Both the position numbers and the translations under genes were made by a program. The notes below the pieces were generated by a model. The model worked only from the letters and a program-made list of their open reading frames with translations, had not been told where the DNA came from and made no database searches. From the NCBI RefSeq assembly GCF_050268245.1, contig NZ_JBNNGK010000021.1:1-60320 (forward strand): 60,320 bases of DNA. The letters run 5' to 3'. Source of the stretch: JBNNGK01 sp050268245. GTDB lineage: Bacteria > Pseudomonadota > Gammaproteobacteria > Enterobacterales > Enterobacteriaceae. Of the stretch, positions 34,522-43,913 are shown one piece after another. Positions within the stretch are counted from its first letter, which is position 1. Every line of letters begins with the position of its first letter.

Positions 34522-34527
34522 TTATAA

Positions 34528-35844
34528 CTACCTTGAAATAGTGTTTTTAATTCTTAAAATTGCACTCGGGATCCATAATGCTCGAGTTTTCTGCCAGAAC
34601 GCAACTCTCGTCTTTGGACTCAAAATATCAAATAGATAAGCTGCACAGCCATAAGCAATTAATGTTGCATAAGCAGAACCTTCAGCACCATAGATTGGGA
34701 TCAGTAAATAATTTAGCAATATACCTATAGCTAATCCCAACACATTTCTATTCAGAGCATATTTTTGCAACCCTTCGTTGATATACCATCGCCCACTAGC
34801 AGAGCTCAGAAAATAAAATACGCTCACCCAAGCATATATCTTTATTAGGCGTGATGCCTCAAAATACTGTTCACCATAGAAGAAAGCAATAATGTAATCC
34901 GACAATAAAGTAACAATAATCGCTAAAACGACACCGGTAGCAACCATCAGGTCATATAAAAATTGCATTTTTTTATTGTAACTTTTTTCACACTTTTCCT
35001 TTTCTTTTATTATTTTAGGAAATAGAGAGGAAACTATAGCAACGGGAAAGAAATACCAAACCTCTGTCATTTTAACCGCAACTGAGTATATACCCACTGA
35101 GGTATTATTAATCATATTTCCGATCATTATTTGATCAACGCGCATATATAACATGAGCGCCAATCCTGAAATGATGAGTGGCCAACTTTGCGAAAGCAAT
35201 CGTCCAATCTCTTGTCGCTCAACACACCATGCGTAATTCTTAGTTTTACGCCGATAAAGATAGATCAAAATAATGGCTACAAGCAACGCCTCCAAACTTA
35301 CCGTCGCCGCAATCGCGACATAGGAGCCCCCCTGAAGCATGATCAACATTTTAATGCCCGCACTGATAAGGAATGCGACATTCTGTGCAATTACGGTGTA
35401 TTTTGCTGCTATAATTGACTCAAACCAATACTTAATAATATCGCTTGATCTGAATAAAATAGATGGCAGCATTACAAGCGTTATGAGTAAAATATCCCAT
35501 TCACCGGGCCTTAGTAATATAGTACTTAGCACAACCAACAATGCAGCTAGAAAACTTCCAGATACTTGAAGAAGAAAGGAGGTTCCCATAATTCTGTCAG
35601 TAGATTCTGAATTACGCACTAGCTCTCTGACGACAACACCATTCATCCCCAATGACGCAACTGAGGTATAAATTGCGATCATTGCCATGGCATAGTTGAA
35701 TATGCCAAACTTATCGGGTCCCATGTACCTGGCTAACCAAACATTAAGAATAAAACCCAACCCCATTCGTAATATGCTATCCCCCGAAAGCCATAGCATA
35801 TTCAATATCGAGTTATTTTTAGAAGCTCGAGAAAGCATCCCCAT
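34528..35844 (-). CDS. Second Wzx-type flippase, EPS arm A
   Basis: This 438-residue PST-family protein has about twelve to fourteen hydrophobic segments. NSILNMLWLSGDSILRMGLG and LARYMGPDKFGIFNYAMAM are typical of O-unit and EPS-unit flippases. It differs from the O-antigen Wzx at 27025 and is presumably specific for the lipid-linked unit started by the WcaJ-type enzyme at 52090. Confidence 0.87.
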   Translation of the reverse strand: MGMLSRASKNNSILNMLWLSGDSILRMGLGFILNVWLARYMGPDKFGIFNYAMAMIAIYTSVASLGMNGVVVRELVRNSESTDRIMGTSFLLQVSGSFLAALLVVLSTILLRPGEWDILLITLVMLPSILFRSSDIIKYWFESIIAAKYTVIAQNVAFLISAGIKMLIMLQGGSYVAIAATVSLEALLVAIILIYLYRRKTKNYAWCVERQEIGRLLSQSWPLIISGLALMLYMRVDQIMIGNMINNTSVGIYSVAVKMTEVWYFFPVAIVSSLFPKIIKEKEKCEKSYNKKMQFLYDLMVATGVVLAIIVTLLSDYIIAFFYGEQYFEASRLIKIYAWVSVFYFLSSASGRWYINEGLQKYALNRNVLGLAIGILLNYLLIPIYGAEGSAYATLIAYGCAAYLFDILSPKTRVAFWQKTRALWIPSAILRIKNTISR

Positions 35845-35956
35845 ATTTAATCTATCACCTAATAAAAAAATAAAACCATCATAATATTAATGATGAATAA
35901 AAAATTCAAAAGCGGTTTTAGCCCCTTCTACTAATTAGCTCTACACATCAAACGTT

Positions 35957-37321
35957 TTATTGGGTGCCTTTAATATCTTTCTGACTTATAGGTTTATCGG
36001 AGAAAACCAGAATCGGCGTTCCCCCCTTCAATACATAATCATTGGCATTCATTTCCTCTATAGGATGAATCGCCGTATTACGATTTTCCGTACCTATAAA
36101 TCGCTTCAGCAACGATTTTATCACGCCATCATCGCTTTTGGCTTGAGTAACCGCCGTTTTTTTCCAATATATCATCGCATGGTTATTCATTGAATCAGTC
36201 AAAGTGATACTGATAACGTCCTCAGAAGAGGTATTATAGTTACTTACTTTATAACTTGTTACAACACGAGCTATTTTTCCAAACGCCAACGCAGCTGATT
36301 TCGGTTCTTCCTTTCTATTATAAAAACCAAAACGATGCTCGTTTATCCTTGGATTGTCACCATCATCAATTAAATCATACCACCAAACACCGCGAATATA
36401 ATCACGAGACTTGGCCAGCATGGTATATTTCACCGCGTATTGCGCGGCTTCATCATCCGTCATTCCACCAACACCATTATATGTTGGCACGCCGATTTCA
36501 GTGATATACATGGGAACGGTTCTATTACTAAATTTTTTAACCCTTGCCTCAAATTTATCTATCGCGGCTAGATTATCTTCAGGATTACGTAGGGTTAAAT
36601 CATTATCTTTATAAGAGTAAGGGTGTAATGATATACCATCAATACTATCAAGAATTCCAAGTTTCATAAGGCTATCAAACCAATGAAGGCCTTTAGGCGT
36701 TAACGGATTTAAAGAGCCAGCCATAATAATAGCATTAGGATCTGCACGTTTAACCGCTTCAGATGTTTTCTTGACTAAAAGTGCATAAACCTCCGGGGAA
36801 GGAACAGTTTCTTTATTGCGGATTCCTGTTCTCACCGTCCATTCATTCCAAACTTCGTAGTATTTTACTTTCCCATTAAAACGACGCGCAGTCCAATAAG
36901 CATACTTAGCAAAAGCATCAATAGCTTCTGGCGTTCTAGGATAACCACCATCCGCAGTGTAACCCGCTCGCCCATTACCATTACCAAGAACAAGCAAGCC
37001 ATCCAAGTTATATTTTGACTTTCCATTCTGATAGGCTTTATCTTCTTTAAGAGTATCGCCCATCACACTGAATTTTCCAGGTTCCGGTTCAATCATCCCC
37101 CATAGAAACCCATCTCTATATGAAGTAAAACCGGCTTTCTCAATAAGCGACAGATAATTATTGGTTGGTTTAGGATATTTTCTTAAATGAACGTTGATAC
37201 CTACTTCAAAATCTTGAGCATACGATAAACAACTCGTCACCAGCAACCCAGCAGTTAATAAAGTTTTAGATAAGGACGATAACAGAGGTTTTTTTTTTCG
37301 CTTACCGATACGGATTTTCAT
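35957..37321 (-). CDS. Secreted glycoside hydrolase, clan GH-A (GH39/PslG-like)
   Basis: This 454-residue protein has a basic N-terminus and hydrophobic core that form a signal sequence (residues 1-36). VTSC at 28-31 could be a lipobox, and SYAQ offers an alternative signal-peptidase I site. The body is a TIM-barrel glycosidase: YYEVWNEWT carries the predicted acid/base glutamate, MYITEIGVPTYNG the nucleophile glutamate, and WWYDLIDDG lies in the last strand. PslG of Pseudomonas is a comparable hydrolase in an exopolysaccharide operon. It may trim, release or quality-control polymer in the periplasm. The substrate is unknown. Confidence 0.8.
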   Translation of the reverse strand: MKIRIGKRKKKPLLSSLSKTLLTAGLLVTSCLSYAQDFEVGINVHLRKYPKPTNNYLSLIEKAGFTSYRDGFLWGMIEPEPGKFSVMGDTLKEDKAYQNGKSKYNLDGLLVLGNGNGRAGYTADGGYPRTPEAIDAFAKYAYWTARRFNGKVKYYEVWNEWTVRTGIRNKETVPSPEVYALLVKKTSEAVKRADPNAIIMAGSLNPLTPKGLHWFDSLMKLGILDSIDGISLHPYSYKDNDLTLRNPEDNLAAIDKFEARVKKFSNRTVPMYITEIGVPTYNGVGGMTDDEAAQYAVKYTMLAKSRDYIRGVWWYDLIDDGDNPRINEHRFGFYNRKEEPKSAALAFGKIARVVTSYKVSNYNTSSEDVISITLTDSMNNHAMIYWKKTAVTQAKSDDGVIKSLLKRFIGTENRNTAIHPIEEMNANDYVLKGGTPILVFSDKPISQKDIKGTQ

Positions 37322-37419
37322 AGAAACCTCCCGTTTTCAACAAGAAAATGAACGCAATAAGCTCAACCAAAACACAATTTAAACGATATAACATGTTACA
37401 CAACTGGTACTAAACGTAT

Positions 37420-38556
37420 TTAACCTTGGTAAATTTTTTGATAGGAATCTGCTAACACCATGACATCAAATGGGTTCTTTGCGGGCAATAATGGTTCTTG
37501 CTTTTTAAGTTCGCGAACTCGCTCTAACGTAAATTCGTCCAATTCAAACACATTCTCGTAAAAATCTGCAATCTCTTTGATACCGCCGGAAAACGATGTA
37601 AAAACATATTTACCTGCTGATGCCCCTTCGGCTACTACCCGCCCAAAAGGCTCATTCCATTTAATCGGGAGTAAGAGCATATCTATACTCGCCAAGAATT
37701 CATCAGCAGGGACAAAACCTACGAGGTTTACACCCGCCTGTTTTGCCATATCCTTAAGTTTTTCACCCTCATGGGTATTGGCTAACCGCCCCGCGGCAAA
37801 ATAGACTACGTCTTTAGCATGCGTGGTACTCTTGGCAATTTCACAAAACTCTGCAAACCCTTTATCCGCTGTCAGACGACCAATAAATCCAATGCGGATA
37901 ACCTCCGCGGGGATGTTAGCAACCACGTAACTTTTTATCGGATTATATATATGCGAGTGTACCGAACTCGGTGCATAGCCATTAGAACGATGAAGCTCAG
38001 ATATATATTTACTAATACCAACAAAAGAATCAACATTCTTACTTTTCCACCGTTTTATCGCAGACAGCATCCTCAATTTATTCGAAGAAACATCCATATT
38101 CATGCCTTCTTTAAATAAAGTGCAATTATGGTGAAACAAATAATAATCACGTGTCGTATGCACTAACCGAATATTCTTTTTCTTTACTGCATCCCATACT
38201 GAAACAGAGAAACCACTTACATTATTTGTATGTACAACATCAGGTTTAAAATCGTCAATTTCCTTTTCTAAAGGTTTTTTCATTAAAGGATTATAACTAT
38301 CAATAAGATGCCAGATGATCTTTTGAAACTTACCTTTTTTCACATCAGAAAAAGGCCAGTATAGATTCTTAAGGTGTAAATATACGACCTCAACACCATT
38401 TATTATGGTTTGTTTTCTCTCTTTTTCATCATGAAGACAAACAACGCGAACTTGATGCCCACTAGTGACAAGCCTTTCAGCGAGTAATTGAACTGAGACT
38501 TCTGCGCCACCGACTTTGAAAGGGGCATATAGTGTGTTAACAATCAATATATTCAT
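37420..38556 (-). CDS. Glycosyltransferase family 4, EPS arm A
   Basis: This 378-residue GT-B enzyme has the N-terminal NTLYAPFKVGGAEVSVQLLA glycine-rich acceptor loop, DVVHTNNVSG, and in the C-terminal nucleotide-sugar domain IGFIGRLTADKGFAEF and the E-x7-E type segment NEPFGRVVAEGASAG. It is a retaining transferase. The donor is not readable, but manB-manC nearby make GDP-mannose a candidate. It is the second gene behind the ops element. Confidence 0.85.
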   Translation of the reverse strand: MNILIVNTLYAPFKVGGAEVSVQLLAERLVTSGHQVRVVCLHDEKERKQTIINGVEVVYLHLKNLYWPFSDVKKGKFQKIIWHLIDSYNPLMKKPLEKEIDDFKPDVVHTNNVSGFSVSVWDAVKKKNIRLVHTTRDYYLFHHNCTLFKEGMNMDVSSNKLRMLSAIKRWKSKNVDSFVGISKYISELHRSNGYAPSSVHSHIYNPIKSYVVANIPAEVIRIGFIGRLTADKGFAEFCEIAKSTTHAKDVVYFAAGRLANTHEGEKLKDMAKQAGVNLVGFVPADEFLASIDMLLLPIKWNEPFGRVVAEGASAGKYVFTSFSGGIKEIADFYENVFELDEFTLERVRELKKQEPLLPAKNPFDVMVLADSYQKIYQG

Positions 38557-38791
38557 AATGCCTGTTTACCCTATGAGGCTATAACACAATAGGCTAGCAA
38601 AAGCACATATAGTCGCTATTTGATTTTTTTAAGAAGGTTCGATACATAATAATTTAATATTTTTATGACTATTAAATTATTAGTAATGTAGATATGATTC
38701 AACGTGTATAAACAGCCGAGCAGAACTTAAAAGTTCTGCCCGCCCCTAATGCTAGATAAATTTTACCAGCCGTTTCAATAATTAAAACCTA
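38557..38791. other. Intercistronic gap with an inverted repeat downstream of wza
   Basis: The 235-bp AT-rich gap contains GCAGAACTT (38720-38728) and AAGTTCTGC (38731-38739), effectively an 8-bp stem with a four-base loop. No T-tract follows on the minus strand, so it is more likely an mRNA structure or weak attenuator than a full terminator. Confidence 0.45.
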
Positions 38792-39931
38792 CTACGGCCA
38801 ATTACGAATACGCAATGAACCTTCTGTCAAATTATTGAAGCTGTCAATGGTTGGCGCAAGCTGAAGAATCAAACGGTTCCAGCGAGCAACAGGAGCCGCG
38901 GTAACATAGACGACATCATACGGTTGAAGCTGGAACTCTGCCCCCATAACCAATGCAGTCGCATCAGACATATCAAGTTGATAAATATCTGCAAGCTTAC
39001 TACCTTGGGTACCATGCAACGGCCTTATGACAAATATGCCAGTTGCATCGGCTGCAGTTTGAGAAATCCCCTGGCTACTGCCTAACGCTTCGGTCAGCGT
39101 CATCCCGCTGCGATCCATCTTTAAGGTTGCTGGTGACTTAACTTCACCCATAACAAAAACCTTAAGATCATCGTTACGTGGTATATAAAGAATATCACCA
39201 GGATATAGCAGGCGATTCTGAGTCAGATCACCATTTTGCATCAGTTTTTGCAGCGAAATACGCTGCTCCTGACCATTATGCGTAAGCACAATATTACGCC
39301 AGTCCGCATTTTCCGTAAGCCCACCAGCAGCATTGATCGCATCCATAACAGTTAATGGCACGTTAGTAATAGGCTGCTGCCCTGACTTAACTATTTCGCC
39401 AGTAACATACGCCTTTTGCGACCGAAATGCAGCAATGCTCACATCGACCTGTGGACTCTCAATATATTTAACCAAGCGGCGGGAAATTTCAGTACGAACT
39501 TGAGTTACCGTCTTGCCAACAACTTTTACCTGACCAATATAAGGATAAAAAATAGTGCCATCAGAATGAACCCAGTTGCCAGTATCGCTAGCGCTACGAT
39601 ATTGTCCGGCTGGCGTTGTCAACTCAGGGTGATCCCAAATCGTAACATTCAGCACATCACCAACACCAATACGGTACTCATATTTTTGTAACGCCGCATC
39701 CAGTTGGTTGTTAGGTTGAGCTACTACTTTTGGCGGACGCAGTCTATCCAGCAACTTTGGCGTCATTGGATAAACATTAACCAACTTATCAATATTGAAG
39801 TCCGCATCATCCTGCTTCACCACATCTTTTCCCGATGTTGAAAGATGAGAGCCTGGAAACACCGTACAACCACTTAGAATGCTGAGTGATATCAAAAGAG
39901 ATACCATTTTCAACTGTTTTCTTTTCATCAA
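38792..39931 (-). CDS. wza: Outer-membrane polysaccharide export lipoprotein Wza
   Basis: This 379-residue lipoprotein has a signal peptide ending in the lipobox LSGC (Cys22). YRIGVGDVLNVTIWDHPELT begins the polysaccharide-export (PES) domain. Repeated SLBB-type segments (AYVTGEIVKSGQQPI and VFVMGEVKSPATL) follow, and the C-terminal amphipathic helix (ARWNRLILQLAPTIDS) would form the outer-membrane pore. It forms an octamer and works with Wzc. It is the first gene after the JUMPStart element, but its partners wzb and wzc are about 18 kb away. Confidence 0.96.
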   Translation of the reverse strand: MMKRKQLKMVSLLISLSILSGCTVFPGSHLSTSGKDVVKQDDADFNIDKLVNVYPMTPKLLDRLRPPKVVAQPNNQLDAALQKYEYRIGVGDVLNVTIWDHPELTTPAGQYRSASDTGNWVHSDGTIFYPYIGQVKVVGKTVTQVRTEISRRLVKYIESPQVDVSIAAFRSQKAYVTGEIVKSGQQPITNVPLTVMDAINAAGGLTENADWRNIVLTHNGQEQRISLQKLMQNGDLTQNRLLYPGDILYIPRNDDLKVFVMGEVKSPATLKMDRSGMTLTEALGSSQGISQTAADATGIFVIRPLHGTQGSKLADIYQLDMSDATALVMGAEFQLQPYDVVYVTAAPVARWNRLILQLAPTIDSFNNLTEGSLRIRNWP

Positions 39932-40827
39932 GTTATCATCACTTTCAAAGTCAATGTATTTGTAAAGCGGCAGCGTGACTAGCCACTATCTCCTTACGCC
40001 ATATCGCAGTCAATGTGGCAGATTGCCTTCCCATCAGAAAGTGGGATACGGCGGTGACTTGCTCCATCTATTTTCTACATCAGTTTTGCCTGGAGACAAC
40101 GCTTTAGCAACCAAGTACTGAGTGCCTATACGTTACAATGCTGCTACTGACATCGTTCGCCCATTTATGAATTGACACTTTCTCTAACCTCAAAGCCATT
40201 TTGGGTCAACATCAACACATTATATTATGCGAAAATGCAGCATCTTACCTAATGCGTGCGATGATATTGGCATAATATTCCATGCGGGTATAGTGACTTA
40301 CGTGAAAAGTGTCAGACAGGACAATATCCATTGTCAATGAGGCTATGTAGGCCTCAAACAATGCAATAGCGATGTTCACGCACGCTACCGCCCTTGGCTT
40401 TTAGGCTACCAACGTGCACCTATCTACATTTACAAGGTGCCTATAAGCACCAAGCTCGACTGTTAACTGGCTTCACCTACGTTAGTTACGTGAGTCACTA
40501 AAATGCCGTCCTAAGAGAACAGTGCAAGTTTTTAACAATATGTGTCACAGATTTTTATACTATTGGTAGAGTGATACAAGTCAAACGTGGTAATACAATG
40601 GCCTTTTAGGATTAAGACTACCGAATATGCTCTTATAGCCAAGTACCGATGCTTAAGTTCGCAACCAGAACAAGAAAGGCCAGCATTGAGTGGGCTAAAT
40701 GTAATACAACGCCAATTCAAAAATATTCGTCAGTATCAAAGCTGATCCTCCCCCAGTTATTTGCAGCCTCAATGAACTAGTGAGATATTAACGAGCCAGA
40801 GACTCCCCTGTAACTGGCCCGATAGAC
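39932..40827. other. Leader and promoter region of the wza transcript
   Basis: About 900 bp separate wza from manB. The JUMPStart/ops element lies in the middle (40381-40420), leaving a 450-nt leader before wza. A TTGCAC hexamer on the minus strand near 40525-40530 could be part of the promoter. A 62-codon minus-strand frame at 40532-40720 was not supported. No other gene was seen. Confidence 0.5.
40381..40420 (-). promoter_or_regulatory. JUMPStart sequence with ops element
   Basis: Read on the minus strand, this region gives GGTAGCCTAAAAGCCAAG followed by GGCGGTAGCGTG. It matches the JUMPStart consensus over most of its length and the ops core GGCGGTAG exactly. In enterobacteria ops recruits RfaH, which suppresses polarity in long surface-polysaccharide operons. 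The downstream genes on this strand are wza and the EPS arm A genes, and possibly rmlBACD. Confidence 0.93.
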
Positions 40828-42204
40828 TTACACTTGCTTTAACAGGTTGAGTATCTCCGTGGTTTTTTCATTCATCAACTCTGGTTTTCCCCGCGACTCC
40901 ACATTAAGCCGTACAACTGGTTCAGTATTGGAAGTACGCAAATTGAACCGCCAATCAGGGAATGCCATACTGATCCCATCGGTATAATCCGCCTCAGCGC
41001 CTAAGGCAAGATAGTGTTGCTTCACGAACTCAATAGCTACCATCGGTTGTGTCAATATGATGTTGATTTCTCCCGAGGAGGGATAGGCCGCAATACGATC
41101 ACGAACCAACTCTCCTAAGGAGTTACCTTTCACGCAAATCAGCTCAGCCACCAATAGCCAGGGAATCATGCCACTATCGCAATAGGCAAAATCACGAAAA
41201 TAGTGATGGGCACTCATTTCCCCACCATAAATGGCATCCTCTGCACGCATACGCTCTTTAATAAATGCGTGACCGGTTTTAGACATTACCGGTTTGCCGC
41301 CGGACGCGGTCACTACATCAACGGTGTTCCAGCTAAGCCGAGGGTCGTGAATGATTTTTGCACCAGGTTGCTTCTGCAAAAATGCCTCCGCCAACAGACC
41401 GACAATATAGTAGCCTTCAATAAATTCACCACGCTCATCAAACAAGAAGCAACGGTCAAAATCACCATCAAAGGCAATTCCCATATCTGCTTTATGCTCA
41501 CGCACCGCATTGGCGGTATCAGCACGACAATCTGGCAAAAGTGGGTTAGGAATACCGTTCGGAAATGTGCCATCCGGCTTATGATGCACCTTAATGAACT
41601 CAAGAGGAGCATCCTGAGCTTTCAACTGAGCCTCAATGGCGTCAATCACATGCCCCGCGGCACCATTACCCGAGTTAATTACCAACTTCAGCGGCGTAAA
41701 ATTATTGATGGTTATATATGAAAGAATATGCTGTACATACTCAGCGAGCACATCTTTGCGAATGTAATTGCCACGAACAGAAGCCACTGGCGCAAACAAG
41801 TTGTTTTCAGCCAACTCTTGGATATCGCGTAATCCTGTATCACCGCTAATGGGGCGAGAATCTTCGCGAACAAGTTTCATACCATTATAATCAATAGGGT
41901 TATGACTGGCAGTCACTTCTACCCCACCATCAGCCTGCAAATAGGATGTGGCAAAATAGACTTCTTCGGTGCCCGTCATACCTATATCAATTACGTCCGT
42001 ACCCGCGTCTTGCAATCCTTTCGCCAACGCCAGTTTCAAGCTTTCGCTAGTCAGCCGCACATCACTCCCCAACACGATTGTCTTGGGTTTTAGAAATTCG
42101 CCATAAGCACGGCCAATACGATAAGCTACATCGTCATTTAACTCAGTACCCAGTTTCCCACGTACGTCATATGCCTTAAAACACGTCAACTTATCCACCA
42201 TCAA
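40828..42204 (-). CDS. manB: Phosphomannomutase
   Basis: This 458-residue alpha-D-phosphohexomutase interconverts mannose 6-phosphate and mannose 1-phosphate. The phosphoserine loop is VTASHNPIDYNGMK near residue 98. FDGDFDRCFLFDERG supplies the magnesium ligands and the C-terminal RTSNTEPVVRLNVES binds phosphate. It overlaps manC by four bases and provides substrate for GDP-mannose, as in cpsG/cpsB of colanic acid loci. Confidence 0.95.
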   Translation of the reverse strand: MMVDKLTCFKAYDVRGKLGTELNDDVAYRIGRAYGEFLKPKTIVLGSDVRLTSESLKLALAKGLQDAGTDVIDIGMTGTEEVYFATSYLQADGGVEVTASHNPIDYNGMKLVREDSRPISGDTGLRDIQELAENNLFAPVASVRGNYIRKDVLAEYVQHILSYITINNFTPLKLVINSGNGAAGHVIDAIEAQLKAQDAPLEFIKVHHKPDGTFPNGIPNPLLPDCRADTANAVREHKADMGIAFDGDFDRCFLFDERGEFIEGYYIVGLLAEAFLQKQPGAKIIHDPRLSWNTVDVVTASGGKPVMSKTGHAFIKERMRAEDAIYGGEMSAHHYFRDFAYCDSGMIPWLLVAELICVKGNSLGELVRDRIAAYPSSGEINIILTQPMVAIEFVKQHYLALGAEADYTDGISMAFPDWRFNLRTSNTEPVVRLNVESRGKPELMNEKTTEILNLLKQV

Positions 42205-43619
42205 ATCCGTCCATACCGGTCATGCAATCGTTCAATATCATCTTCTTCAAGATAAGAGCCAGACCTAACTTCAATCATCTCCAGATCTATCTTTCCGGGG
42301 TTTTCTAATGTATGCACACTCCCCGCAGGTATGAAAGTTGACTGGTTTTCGGAGAGGTAAAACTCACGTTCATCAACGTTGACCTTGGCCGTCCCTCTAA
42401 CAACAACCCAATGTTCGGCACGATGCACATGACGCTGTACCGATAATCCTTGGCCAGGACGGACGATAATTTTTTTAACTTGATAACGAGGGCCACTATC
42501 AACATCTGAAATATTGCCCCATGGTCGATAAGAGGAAGAATGCTGACGGAAATGGTGAAGATTACGCAACTTCAACTCATTAACCACTTTCTTAACATCC
42601 TGTACTTTATCTTTCGTTGAGATCAATAGAGCATCATTCGTATTGATCACGATCAGATTATCTAAACCAATGGTGGCAACCAGAGCAGAATGGGAGGAAA
42701 TGTAATTGTTGCTAGAGTCGATCGAGATGATTTCTCCCCTGTAAACGTTGCCAAGATGATCTTTTTCAGAGACATCCCAAAGTGAAGACCAGGATCCAAC
42801 ATCACTCCAGCCAGCGTCGATCGGAATAACAACCGCATCCTGGGTCTTTTCCATTACGGCATAATCAATGGAATCACTAGGGCAATCTTTGAACGTATCT
42901 TGCTCAACCCTGATAAAGTTCATATCACGCTTACTTTCTGTGACAGACTGGTAAGTGGCAGCAAAAATTTCAGGACTGAAGCGTTTCAGCTCCGACAAAA
43001 ACTTAGCGGTCTTAAACATAAACATGCCGCTATTCCAGCTGTACTCACTCGACTCGAGATATTCAACGGCTTTATCAAGGCTTGGTTTTTCAACAAAAGA
43101 ATCGACTTTGAAGCAATCATCGGATAGGGCGGCACCCCGTTTGATATATCCATACCCCGTTTCTGGATGCTGCGGAATAATGCCGAACGTAACCAACTGT
43201 TCCTGCGCTGCGAATTGCATGGCGCTAGTGATCGCGTCATGAAAGTTATCCACTTTCTTAATGAGATGATCTGCAGCCAACACCAGCAGCATGCTGCCAG
43301 GCTCCTCCTCGGCGGCTAAATGTGCGGCGAGGGCTACAGCTGGTGCCGTATTACGCCCTACAGGCTCAAGAATGATATTGGTGGCGAGTTGATCGATCTC
43401 ACGTAGTTGCTCGGCAACCAGAAAACGATGATTTTCATTGCAAATCACCAAAGGCGCAGCAATACCCTTCAAACCAGCCAAGCGCTGTAACGTTTGCTGC
43501 AGCAAGCTTAACCCACTATCATCAATAGATAAAAACTGCTTGGGAAAAGACTCACGTGACATAGGCCAAAGACGACTGCCTGTTCCGCCAGCCATAATCA
43601 CAGGAATTAGCTTAGGCAT
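42201..43619 (-). CDS. manC: Mannose-1-phosphate guanylyltransferase
   Basis: This 472-residue protein has an N-terminal nucleotidyltransferase domain (MAGGTGSRLWPMSRESFPKQ) and a C-terminal cupin domain (about residues 350-472; GQGLSVQRHVHRAEHWVVV) of the ManC/CpsB type. It makes GDP-mannose. FVEKPSLDKA is the conserved substrate segment. It is the first gene of a two-gene operon with manB; a leader of about 200 bp separates it from the lipD terminator. Confidence 0.95.
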   Translation of the reverse strand: MPKLIPVIMAGGTGSRLWPMSRESFPKQFLSIDDSGLSLLQQTLQRLAGLKGIAAPLVICNENHRFLVAEQLREIDQLATNIILEPVGRNTAPAVALAAHLAAEEEPGSMLLVLAADHLIKKVDNFHDAITSAMQFAAQEQLVTFGIIPQHPETGYGYIKRGAALSDDCFKVDSFVEKPSLDKAVEYLESSEYSWNSGMFMFKTAKFLSELKRFSPEIFAATYQSVTESKRDMNFIRVEQDTFKDCPSDSIDYAVMEKTQDAVVIPIDAGWSDVGSWSSLWDVSEKDHLGNVYRGEIISIDSSNNYISSHSALVATIGLDNLIVINTNDALLISTKDKVQDVKKVVNELKLRNLHHFRQHSSSYRPWGNISDVDSGPRYQVKKIIVRPGQGLSVQRHVHRAEHWVVVRGTAKVNVDEREFYLSENQSTFIPAGSVHTLENPGKIDLEMIEVRSGSYLEEDDIERLHDRYGRI

Positions 43620-43843
43620 TAAATTACCCTTTGTACTGAGTTGTTCATTCTATAAACATGAGATCTCATTGTATTGTCATAAAAATCTCAAGTAAAAACC
43701 TTATAAATCAAGTTGATAATTAACCTGTTCCATAACTCCAGTTGCTCCATGCTTCCTCGATTTCAGAAAAAAACTAACAATCTGTAAAGATTACGGAAAA
43801 TGTGTAACTTACATAAGCTTTCTAACATAACGTATTGAACGTC

Positions 43844-43869
43844 AAAAGAGCAGCGAACTGCTGCTCTTT
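43844..43869 (-). terminator. Terminator after lipD
   Basis: AAAGAGCAGC and GCTGCTCTTT form a 10-bp stem with a 5-nt loop. On the minus strand the stem ends in a run of T (CTCTTTTGAC). It lies about 45 bp past the lipD stop and separates the exporter operon from manCB. Confidence 0.8.
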
Positions 43870-43913
43870 CAGATTAATACTCAGGGAGTAGGGAAGTGTC
43901 GATGATTTAATGT

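Noticed and set aside
40532..40720. 62-codon minus-strand open frame upstream of the JUMPStart element
   Set aside because: It has no recognisable domain or clear ribosome binding site and overlaps the likely promoter of the wza transcript.
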